Of a stretch of 49,503 nt of DNA, positions 39,233 to 46,687 are shown in pieces (the first letter of the stretch is position 1; each line of letters starts with the position of its first letter). The stretch covers positions 22,037-71,539 of the forward strand of contig MGUA01000014.1 in assembly GCA_001799735.1 (NCBI GenBank), in the 5' to 3' direction. A program made the position numbers and the translations under genes. The stretch comes from Elusimicrobia bacterium GWB2_63_22 (GTDB taxonomy: Bacteria; Elusimicrobiota; Elusimicrobia; Elusimicrobiales; UBA9959). The notes under the pieces are model-generated. The model did no database searches. It saw only the letters and a list, made by a program, of their open reading frames with translations, and had not been told where the DNA came from.

Positions 39233-41632
39233 ATGGACCTTCAGAAACTTAGAACCAAGCCTAAAAAAGGCGCTAAAAACAAAATCGCCGCCGACGGCCT
39301 GGAGCTGGTCGGCAAGTCCGTGCAGCGCATCGACGGCTGGGAGAAGATCAAGGGCGCGGCGCAGTACACCGACGACCTGCAGTTCGGCCCCGGCCTGCTC
39401 TACGCCGCCCTGGTGGAAAGCCCCTGCGCCCACGCCAGGATAAAATCCCTCGATACCTCCGCCGCCGAAAAGCTGGAAGGGGTAGTGAAGGTGGTCACGG
39501 GCCGCAACTTCAAACAGAAGTTCGGGCTGTACATGAACGACCGCTACGTTTTTGCCACCGACACGGTGCGTTTCGTGGGCGAGCAGGTGGCTGCCGTGGT
39601 GGCCACCGATCCCAAGATAGCGCTGCGCGGCGCCGCGTTGGTAAAGGCGGAGTACCAGGAGCTGCCGGCGGTGATGGACCCCGTGAAGGCGCTGGAGAAG
39701 GATTCCCCCCTCGTGCACCCGAACCTCAAGGATTACACGCATGTGCCGTGGTTCTTTCCCAAGCCCGGCACCAACATAGCGCACTGGCGCAAGATCCGCA
39801 AGGGCGACCTGGAGAAAGGTTTTAAAGAAGCCGACCTCGTGCTGCAAGACACCTATATAGTGCCGCGCTACGCGCATTGCGCCATCGAGCCGCACTCCGC
39901 CATCGGCCTCTACGACGCCTCCGGCCGCCTGACCATGTGGACCTCTTCCCAGTCCCCCTTCACGCAGCGCCACGTGTTCGCCGAGACCCTCAAGTCTTTC
40001 GGCCTCAGCCACAAGGACGTGCGCGTCATCAGCACCTACATCGGCGGCGGCTTCGGCGGCAAGGCCGGCGTCACTATGGAGATCATCGCGGCCGCGCTGG
40101 CCATCGCCGTGCCCGGCCGGCCCATCAAGCTGCTGTGGAACCGCGCGCAGGAGTTCTACAATACCTACCAGCGCCTCGGCGTCACCGCCAAGATAAAGAT
40201 GGGCGTGACCAAAGCCGGCAAGATCACCGCGCTGGACTTTAAACTGCACTGGGACGCCGGCGCCTACGTAGAGTACGGCGCCAACGTGGTCAACGCGGCC
40301 GGCCTGTCGGCCAGCGGCCCTTACCGCGTGGACAATATCAGCGTGGACTCGATGTGCACCTACACCAACCTGCCCCCCTGCGGCGCCTACCGCGGCTTCG
40401 GCTACTCGGAGTTTCTCTTCGGGCTCGAGTCGCACATCACCCGCATGGCGACCGAGCTGGGCATAGACCCGGTGGAGTTCCGCAAGCGCAACGCCATCAA
40501 AGAGGGCGACACGCTGCCCTACGGCGCGCATATGAACCCCAACGGCATCCGCGAGGCCATAGAAAGGGTAGAGAAGGAAATTAAATGGGGCGTTAAAGAG
40601 AAGTCTAAAGATCCGAAGAAGGCCATAGGCAAGGCCGTGGTCTGCTTCTGGAAGTCCCCCGCCATGCCGCCCAACGCCAGCTCCAGCGCGTTCCTCAAGT
40701 TCAACGAGGACGGCAGCATCAACATCCTGGTCTCGGGCATGGAGATAGGCCAGGGCCTGCTGACCGTGATGGCGCAGATCGCCGGCGAAGTGCTGGCCAT
40801 GCCGGTGACCAAGATCCGCGTGGAGACGCCCGACACCGACCGCAACCCTTACGAGTGGCAGACCGTCGGCTCCCACGTGACCTGGGGCTGCGGCAACGCC
40901 GTAAAGCGCGCCGCCCTGGAGGCGCGCGAGCGCATCTTCGACCTGGTGCAGCGCGTGCACTGCCTGGATAAGAGCACGCTGTATCTGGCTGACGAGTGCG
41001 TGAAGTGCCGCACCAAGCCGTCCTTCGCGCTGCCGTTCAAAGACTTCGTCATCAACGGTATCCAGGCCGAGGACCATACCTTCAAGGGCGGGCCCATTAT
41101 GGGGTCCGGCGTGTTCATGCCGGAGTTCGCCTCGGCCATCAGCAACCCGGAGACCGGGCAGGGCGGCCATCCCAACGTGCATTATACGACGGGCTCGGCC
41201 GGCATCATCCTGGAAGTGGACCGCGAAACCGGCAAGATGAAGATCAAGAAGGTGGCGCTGGCCGTGGACTGCGGCAAGGCCATCAACCCGGACCTGGTGA
41301 AGGGCCAGGTGGTAGGCGGCCTGCTGCAGGGGTTCGCCACCGTGCTCTACGAGGATATGCGCTATAACGAGAAAGGGCGCCTGCTCAACCCCAACTTTTC
41401 GGACTACAAGATCCCCACGTCCATGGACATGCCCGACGTGGTGGTGCCGATAATAATAGAAGTGGCCCAGCCGGACGGCCCGTTCGGGGCGCGCGGCGTG
41501 GGCGAGCATACCATGATCCCCTGCGCGCCGCTGATCGCCAACGCGGTGGCCGACGCGCTGGGCGTGCGCATCAAGACCATGCCGGTCACCAAAGAGAAGG
41601 TGGCCCTGGCCGTCAAAGCGGCGTCGAAGTAG
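39233..41632 (+). CDS. Molybdenum hydroxylase large subunit, molybdopterin-binding (XdhA/CoxL family)
   Basis: 799 aa. Cofactor motifs YIGGGFGGK (about 269-277), GAYRGFG (384-390, with the Arg used by xanthine dehydrogenases) and the active-site GARGVGEH with the catalytic Glu about 758. The CoxL hallmark AYRCSFR is absent, so it is not a CO dehydrogenase. It hydroxylates a carbon next to nitrogen or an aldehyde; the substrate cannot be read from sequence. A 20-residue basic N-terminal extension precedes the first domain. Followed after 18 nt by the amidase gene. Confidence 0.94.
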   Translation: MDLQKLRTKPKKGAKNKIAADGLELVGKSVQRIDGWEKIKGAAQYTDDLQFGPGLLYAALVESPCAHARIKSLDTSAAEKLEGVVKVVTGRNFKQKFGLYMNDRYVFATDTVRFVGEQVAAVVATDPKIALRGAALVKAEYQELPAVMDPVKALEKDSPLVHPNLKDYTHVPWFFPKPGTNIAHWRKIRKGDLEKGFKEADLVLQDTYIVPRYAHCAIEPHSAIGLYDASGRLTMWTSSQSPFTQRHVFAETLKSFGLSHKDVRVISTYIGGGFGGKAGVTMEIIAAALAIAVPGRPIKLLWNRAQEFYNTYQRLGVTAKIKMGVTKAGKITALDFKLHWDAGAYVEYGANVVNAAGLSASGPYRVDNISVDSMCTYTNLPPCGAYRGFGYSEFLFGLESHITRMATELGIDPVEFRKRNAIKEGDTLPYGAHMNPNGIREAIERVEKEIKWGVKEKSKDPKKAIGKAVVCFWKSPAMPPNASSSAFLKFNEDGSINILVSGMEIGQGLLTVMAQIAGEVLAMPVTKIRVETPDTDRNPYEWQTVGSHVTWGCGNAVKRAALEARERIFDLVQRVHCLDKSTLYLADECVKCRTKPSFALPFKDFVINGIQAEDHTFKGGPIMGSGVFMPEFASAISNPETGQGGHPNVHYTTGSAGIILEVDRETGKMKIKKVALAVDCGKAINPDLVKGQVVGGLLQGFATVLYEDMRYNEKGRLLNPNFSDYKIPTSMDMPDVVVPIIIEVAQPDGPFGARGVGEHTMIPCAPLIANAVADALGVRIKTMPVTKEKVALAVKAASK

Positions 41633-41650
41633 ACTTTTAGGAGAACAACA

Positions 41651-42412
41651 ATGAAAGTAGCCCTCTGCCAGTACGACATCAAGTGGGAAGACAAGGAAGC
41701 CAACAAGCGAAAGATCGCGGACCTGCTGTCGGACTGCAAATGCGCCAAGGAGATAGACTGGCTGGTCTTCTCCGAGATGACCCTCTCAGGGTTCACCATG
41801 AACACGGCCGTGTCCGAACTTACGGACTCCGACCGCGCCTTCTTTACCGGCCTCGCCGCCGAGCACAATATCAACATCTCCTACGGCGGGGTGGAGAAGG
41901 GCTATAACAACCTGATCACCCTGGACCGCAAGGGCAACCGGGTGAATACCTACTCCAAGATCCACCTCTACGCCTTCGGCCAGGAGGACAAGTACTACAA
42001 GGCCGGAACCAAACAGGAGCTGTTCGAGCTGGAAGGCCTTAAAGTGATGCCGGCCGTCTGCTTCGACCTGCGTTTTCCGTACCTCTTCTGGAACCAGGCC
42101 CCCGCCGCCGACGTCTACGTGGTGATAGCCGCCTGGCCCATGCGCCGCTCCGAGCAGTGGATGACGCTGCTGCGCGCGCGGGCCGTGGAGAACCAGGCCT
42201 ACTGCATCGGCGTGGACCGCGTCGGGCTGGAAGGCAAGGTGGAATACTCCGGCAACTCCATGTGCTACGACCCGCTCGGCAAGACCGTCATCGACTCCGG
42301 TACGGCGGAGGGCATCTACATGGCCGAGGCCCCGCTGGACAAAGACCTGGTAAAGAAGACCCGGGAGCGCTTCCCCTTCCTGGGAGAAAGGAAAGTATTT
42401 CCCTGGCAATAA
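41651..42412 (+). CDS. Nitrilase-superfamily amidase (omega-amidase-like)
   Basis: 253 aa carbon-nitrogen hydrolase with the triad Glu42 (FSEMTLSG), Lys103 (YSKIHLYAFG) and Cys137 (AVCFDLRFPY). The CFDLRFP context is that of omega-amidase-like members acting on alpha-keto acid amides or small dicarboxylic acid amides. In this operon it could release ammonia from an oxamate-like or ureido product; this is inference. AGGAG ribosome-binding site. Confidence 0.9.
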   Translation: MKVALCQYDIKWEDKEANKRKIADLLSDCKCAKEIDWLVFSEMTLSGFTMNTAVSELTDSDRAFFTGLAAEHNINISYGGVEKGYNNLITLDRKGNRVNTYSKIHLYAFGQEDKYYKAGTKQELFELEGLKVMPAVCFDLRFPYLFWNQAPAADVYVVIAAWPMRRSEQWMTLLRARAVENQAYCIGVDRVGLEGKVEYSGNSMCYDPLGKTVIDSGTAEGIYMAEAPLDKDLVKKTRERFPFLGERKVFPWQ

Positions 42413-42416
42413 GACA

Positions 42417-43238
42417 ATGGACCTTATCTCTTACGGCGACAGCATTCCCGAGGGCGATTACCGCCTGCACTCGGCTTTCGCCAACGCCATCAACTTCCGC
42501 AAGGGCAAGGTGATAGTTTCGCTGGTCCCGCCGCGCGCCGGCGCGGGCCCCTTCAACGTAGTGCTCAAACAGCTGCCCCCCGGGGCCAAACGCCTGCGCT
42601 CCACCCGCTTCTATTTCTACATCGACGAGAACCGCCTGCGCAAGGAGCCCGAAGCCCGGTATTCCTCCGGCGTGCCGAATACCGACGCGGCGCCCGAAGC
42701 GGTGCAGGCGGGGGTGGAGGCGCTGGCCGTTATCCTCGCCCGCCGCTCCCCCCCGAAGAGCCTGGCTTTTATCTTCGACCCGGCGCTGGAAAAGGATTTC
42801 TCCCGCGTGTTCGAGCGGCACCTGCTGGCGCGGTTCAAGAAAGCCCTGGGCTTCTTTAAGGCCGGGGACTACGTCCACGGCGTAAAGACCATGCGCGGCC
42901 TGGGGCTGGGGTTCACCCCCTCCGGAGACGATTTCATCAGCGGCCTGCTGGCGGGTTTTAATTTCGCGCGCATAGGCCTGCGGTTCGACACCGGGGCGAG
43001 GATAGAACAGATCTTCTTCTGCGCCGAAGGCAGCAACCTGGTCTCCAACGCTTTCCTGCGGTGTTCCTACGAGGGCAAAGTGAACTCCCAGGTGCGGCGC
43101 CTGATGAAGGCCCTCGGCGGCGGCGACCCTGCCGAACTGGAAACCGCGGCGCAGCGGGCTCTGGAGAAAGGGCATACCTCGGGCGCGGATTTCTGCGCCG
43201 GGCTGGTTTTCGCGCTGCGCGAAGTCTTCGCGTCCTGA
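42417..43238 (+). CDS. allH: DUF2877 protein, AllH (YlbF)-like carbamoyltransferase component
   Basis: 273 aa. The two conserved family motifs are GLGLGFTPSGDDFISG (about 161-176) and GHTSGADFCAGL (about 252-263). In E. coli the equivalent YlbF (AllH) works with FdrA (AllF) and YlbE (AllG) as oxamate carbamoyltransferase, which releases carbamoyl phosphate from oxalurate. The two partner genes follow directly here. Starts 4 nt after the amidase stop. Confidence 0.87.
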   Translation: MDLISYGDSIPEGDYRLHSAFANAINFRKGKVIVSLVPPRAGAGPFNVVLKQLPPGAKRLRSTRFYFYIDENRLRKEPEARYSSGVPNTDAAPEAVQAGVEALAVILARRSPPKSLAFIFDPALEKDFSRVFERHLLARFKKALGFFKAGDYVHGVKTMRGLGLGFTPSGDDFISGLLAGFNFARIGLRFDTGARIEQIFFCAEGSNLVSNAFLRCSYEGKVNSQVRRLMKALGGGDPAELETAAQRALEKGHTSGADFCAGLVFALREVFAS

Positions 43239-43261
43239 CGCGGCACTATAACGGAGAACAT

Positions 43262-44815
43262 ATGATAAAAACTGTGATCAAGAAAGGCGCGTATTTCGAT
43301 TCCGTCTCGCTGATGCAGGTGGCCAAGAAGCTCAACTCCGTTCCCGGCGTGCTGGACTCGGCCGTGGTGATGGCGACGAAAGAGAACAAGGGTATCATCA
43401 AGGCCTCCGGCCTGCTGACGCCCGAGATCTTAAAAGCGGGAGATAGCGACCTGGCCATAGCGGTCAGCGCCAAAACCCCCGCCGCCGCCGAGGCCGCCTT
43501 TAAGGCCGCCGACGAACTTCTCAACAGGAAGCCGGCGCAGCCGTCCGGAGGGGCGGACCGTAAGGCCGCCGGCCTCGACGACGCTTTCAAGTCTCTCGAG
43601 GGCGCCAACCTGGCCGTCATCTCCGTAGCCGGTCGCTTCGCCGGGGCGCTGGCCGCGGACTGCCTGGAGAAAGGGCTCAACGTCATGCTGTTCTCCGACA
43701 ATATCCCGGTGGAGACCGAAGTGGCGCTTAAGAAGGCCGCGGTAAAGAAAGGCCTGCTGGTGATGGGCCCCGACTGCGGCACCGCCATAATCAACGGCGC
43801 CCCCATAGCTTTCGCCAACTCCGTGCGCCGCGGCAATATCGGCGTGGTAGCCGCCGCGGGCACCGGCCTGCAGGAAGTGACCACCTTGATCTCCAACGAG
43901 GGCGCGGGCATCTCGCAGGCTATCGGCACCGGCGGCCGCGACGTTAAACTGGAGGTGGGAGCGCTCACTTTCATCCAGGCCCTCAGGATGCTGGCCGCCG
44001 ACCCCGGCACAGAGGTGATACTGCTGGTCTCCAAGCCCCCCCACCCGGCGATACTTAAAAAGATCACCGCCGAGATTAAAAAAATAGAGAAGCCGGTGGT
44101 AGCCGTCTTCCTGGGCGGAGAGATAAAGGAAAAGCTCAAAGAGAACTTCTACCCGGCCAAAACCCTGGAAGAAGCCGCCTATAAGGCCGCCTGCCTGGGC
44201 CGGGGTTGGGCGATAGCCAAGGCCCGCGAGATGATCTACGACATGAACCTGAAATCGCTCGCGCTGGCCAAAAAGGAAGCCTTGAGGAAAAAGAAAACCT
44301 CCTGCCTGCGCGGCCTGTTCACCGGCGGCACGTTCGTCAGCGAGGCCCAGGTGATACTGCCGGAGATGCTCGGCGCGGTGCTCTCCAACGCCCCGCTCGA
44401 CAAAAAGAACAAGCTGAAGAACTCCATGCAGCTCTCGGGCCACGCGGTGATAGACCTGGGCGAGGACGAGTTCACCGTCGGCCGCCCCCACCCGATGATA
44501 GACTTCTCCCTGCGCAACAAGCTGATAGTCTCCGAGGCCAAGCGGCCGGAGGTCTCGGTGCTGCTGCTGGACCTGGTGCTGGGTTACGGCGCCAACCTGA
44601 ACCCTCTCGAGGATATCATGCCCTCGCTCGTAGAGGCCTTCATCCAGAACAAGGAGCTCTCTATAGTGGCCTCGGTGACCGGCACCGAAACCGACCCGCA
44701 GGCCCGCTTTAAAGTGGTGAAGGCGCTGGAGGCCGCCGGGGTGCTGGTGATGCCTTCCAACGCCGGGGCCTGCCGCCTGGCCGGCGAGATAATCCGTATG
44801 GCGGCCAAGAGGTAA
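43262..44815 (+). CDS. allF: FdrA-like protein, AllF carbamoyltransferase component
   Basis: 517 aa from MIKTVIKKGAYFDSV with GGAG ribosome-binding site. It resembles the alpha subunit of succinyl-CoA synthetase: MGPDCGTAIINGAPI and GTGGRDVKLEVG in nucleotide/CoA-fold positions, a central GLFTGGTFVSEAQ, and a C-terminal DLVLGYGANLNP. FdrA proteins are not proven ligases; E. coli FdrA (AllF) is reported as part of oxamate carbamoyltransferase. Adjacent to AllH and AllG homologs. Confidence 0.88.
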   Translation: MIKTVIKKGAYFDSVSLMQVAKKLNSVPGVLDSAVVMATKENKGIIKASGLLTPEILKAGDSDLAIAVSAKTPAAAEAAFKAADELLNRKPAQPSGGADRKAAGLDDAFKSLEGANLAVISVAGRFAGALAADCLEKGLNVMLFSDNIPVETEVALKKAAVKKGLLVMGPDCGTAIINGAPIAFANSVRRGNIGVVAAAGTGLQEVTTLISNEGAGISQAIGTGGRDVKLEVGALTFIQALRMLAADPGTEVILLVSKPPHPAILKKITAEIKKIEKPVVAVFLGGEIKEKLKENFYPAKTLEEAAYKAACLGRGWAIAKAREMIYDMNLKSLALAKKEALRKKKTSCLRGLFTGGTFVSEAQVILPEMLGAVLSNAPLDKKNKLKNSMQLSGHAVIDLGEDEFTVGRPHPMIDFSLRNKLIVSEAKRPEVSVLLLDLVLGYGANLNPLEDIMPSLVEAFIQNKELSIVASVTGTETDPQARFKVVKALEAAGVLVMPSNAGACRLAGEIIRMAAKR

Positions 44816-44818
44816 ATT

Positions 44819-46213
44819 ATGAAACTTTTCGAAACCGAACTCAGGGTGATCAATATCGGGCTGGAATCTTTCAGGCAGGGCCTGAACGATTGCGGCGTGA
44901 AGAGCGTGCAGGCGCAGTTCAAACCGCCGCTCTCGGCGGAGGCTGGGCTTTTTGCCAAGGCGGCCAAACATTCGGCGCGGATAGCCAAGGCCAACGGGAA
45001 AGCCCTGGGCCGGATCCTCGCCGCCAAGCCGGCGCTGGTCGGCATGGGCATAGCTCTCGACGTTATTCCCGGCATGAAGCGGGACCTGATCCTGCACGCT
45101 GGCCCTCCCGTTACCTGGGAGCGGATGTGCGGCCCCATGCGCGGCGGCATCATGGCCGCGCTGATGTACGAGGGCCTGGCCGCCAACCCCAAGGAGGCCG
45201 AAAAGCTGGCCGCCTCCGGCCGGATCAAGTACGAGCCCTGCCACGAGCATAACGCCGTGGGGCCGATGGCCGGCATCATCTCGGCCTCGATGCCCGTCTT
45301 CATCGTCAAGAACGAGGAGCACGGCAACTTCGCCTATGCCACGCAGAACGAGGGCCTGGGCAAGGTGCTGCGCTACGGCGCCTATGGTCCCGAGGTGATA
45401 GAGCGCCTGAAGTGGATGGAAAAGACTCTTTACCCGACGCTGAAGGCGGCTATAGAGTCGCTGGGGCGCATAGACCTGAAGACCATGGTGGCGCAGGCGC
45501 TGCACATGGGCGACGAGGTGCATAACCGCAACCGCGCCGGCACGTCGCTGCTCTATCGCGCCCTCGCCCCCGCCGTGATCAAGACCTGCAAGGACCCGGA
45601 GACGGCGGCGAAGTCCCTGGAGTTCATCAACGGCAACGACCATTTCTTCCTGAACCTCTCGATGGCGCTGTCCAAGGCCTCGCTCGACGCCGGCCGCGGC
45701 GTGAAGGACTCCAGCGTGGTCGTGGTAATGGCCCGCAATGGCACGGACTTCGGCGTGCAGCTCTCCGGTACCGGCGGGCGCTGGTTCACCGGCCCGGCCC
45801 AGGTGCCGGACGCGCTGTATTTCCCCGGCTACTCCAAGGCTGACGCCAACCCGGACATAGGCGACTCGGCCATTACGGAGACCAACGGCCTGGGGGGCTT
45901 TGCCATAGCGGCGGCGCCGGCCATTGTGCAGTTCGTGGGCGGCAAGGCCGCGGACGCGCTGAACTATACGCTGGCGATGTACGAGATCACGGCGGGCGAG
46001 AGCAATATCTACAAGATCCCGGCTCTGGACTTCCGCGGCACGCCGACGGGTATAGACGTGATAAAGGTGGCGCGTAGCGGCATCCTGCCGTTCATCGATA
46101 CCGGCGTGGCCCACAAGAACGCCGGCGTGGGCCAGGTAGGCGCCGGCGTCCTCAGCGCCCCCCCCGAGCCCTTCACCAAAGCCTTCGAATACTTCGCCAA
46201 GAACTTGAAGTAA
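44819..46213 (+). CDS. allG: DUF1116 protein, AllG (YlbE)-like carbamoyltransferase component
   Basis: 464 aa. DUF1116 landmarks: VTWERMCGPMRGGIMAAL, CHEHNAVGPMAGIISASMP, HMGDEVHNRNRAGTSLL, and ITETNGLGGFAIAAAPAIV. Third of the allH-allF-allG triad, 3 nt after allF and followed by a terminator. A carbamate kinase gene, the usual partner that turns carbamoyl phosphate into ATP, is not in this window. Confidence 0.88.
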   Translation: MKLFETELRVINIGLESFRQGLNDCGVKSVQAQFKPPLSAEAGLFAKAAKHSARIAKANGKALGRILAAKPALVGMGIALDVIPGMKRDLILHAGPPVTWERMCGPMRGGIMAALMYEGLAANPKEAEKLAASGRIKYEPCHEHNAVGPMAGIISASMPVFIVKNEEHGNFAYATQNEGLGKVLRYGAYGPEVIERLKWMEKTLYPTLKAAIESLGRIDLKTMVAQALHMGDEVHNRNRAGTSLLYRALAPAVIKTCKDPETAAKSLEFINGNDHFFLNLSMALSKASLDAGRGVKDSSVVVVMARNGTDFGVQLSGTGGRWFTGPAQVPDALYFPGYSKADANPDIGDSAITETNGLGGFAIAAAPAIVQFVGGKAADALNYTLAMYEITAGESNIYKIPALDFRGTPTGIDVIKVARSGILPFIDTGVAHKNAGVGQVGAGVLSAPPEPFTKAFEYFAKNLK

Positions 46214-46234
46214 AGCGAAGACTGCACTAATTGG

Positions 46235-46258
46235 AAAAGCCCCGCAAAGGGGCTTTTT
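46235..46258 (+). terminator. Terminator of the catabolic operon
   Basis: AAAAGCCCC, loop GCAAA, GGGGC then TTTTT: a standard intrinsic terminator 22 nt after allG. Confidence 0.92.
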
Positions 46259-46285
46259 CATTTCACAATAGCAACGATAGCCAGT

Positions 46286-46428
46286 CGGGGGCTGACCGGG
46301 GCGGGGTCCCGTGCTCCTGGCTGACCGCAGGGAAACCGTTGCGCGGTTTCCCCCCCGCCTTTCGGAAAATTATGGCGGGGCCCCCCTTTCCCCAAAGTCG
46401 CCCGGGACCCCGCCCCGGCCATCCCCCG
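46286..46428. repeat. Foldable palindromic element B (three-way-junction shape)
   Basis: A perfect 16-bp inverted pair, CCGGGGCGGGGTCCCG (46296-46311) and its complement (46403-46418), is extended after a 4x4 internal loop by CGGGGG/CCCCCG (46286-46291, 46423-46428). It encloses two hairpins: GGGAAACCG/CGGTTTCCC (46330-46352) and CCCCGCC/GGCGGGG (46353-46380). No gene is seen in this stretch. It could be a mobile palindromic repeat or a structured RNA; strand unknown. Confidence 0.6.
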
Positions 46429-46474
46429 CAGTTTCTCTTTACGACGTGGAAGCTAGTGTCGCTGGAGAATGCAA

Positions 46475-46604
46475 GGGGCAGGCGAGGGTATGCCTTCGCA
46501 GGGGCCTCACGAGGGCGAGGCTTGCGCAGCGACGAGCCCGAGTGAGAGAGCGAGGCCACGGTGTGGCCGAGCGTACCCGGAGAAGGCATACCCTCGCTTG
46601 CCCC
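46475..46604. repeat. 130-bp element C with 23-bp terminal inverted repeats
   Basis: The ends (46475-46497 and 46582-46604) are inverted repeats matching at 22 of 23 positions, beginning GGGGCA and containing GCGAGGGTATGCCTTC. The 84-nt interior is GC-rich with a GGCCAC/GTGGCC hairpin. Size and ends suggest a MITE-like or REP-like element; no target-site duplication is obvious. With element B it accounts for most of the 430 nt lacking genes between allG and the MFS gene. Confidence 0.65.
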
Positions 46605-46638
46605 CACGGTAGGACGCCCGATGTGGAATGGCTATAAA

Positions 46639-46667
46639 GAAAAACCGCCGGATGCTCCGGCGGTTTT
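46639..46667 (-). terminator. Terminator of the MFS transporter gene
   Basis: AAAAACCGCCGG, loop ATGCT, CCGGCGGTTTT. Read on the minus strand it ends in a T-run after a 7-bp GC stem; the reverse direction also works, so it may be bidirectional. Confidence 0.9.
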
Positions 46668-46687
46668 CTGATTGGCTGAGTTACCTG

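Noticed and set aside
39200-41509. 769-aa open frame antisense to the molybdopterin subunit
   Set aside because: Same cause; the sense frame carries all the cofactor motifs.
43430-46261. 943-aa open frame antisense to allF and allG
   Set aside because: Shadow of strong GC-ending codon use; the sense strand encodes well-supported families, and the antisense translation is Gly/His/Arg-rich without motifs.
46263-46637. Several short open frames in the gap between allG and the MFS gene
   Set aside because: They lie across two strong palindromic elements and a terminator, with no ribosome-binding sites and odd composition.
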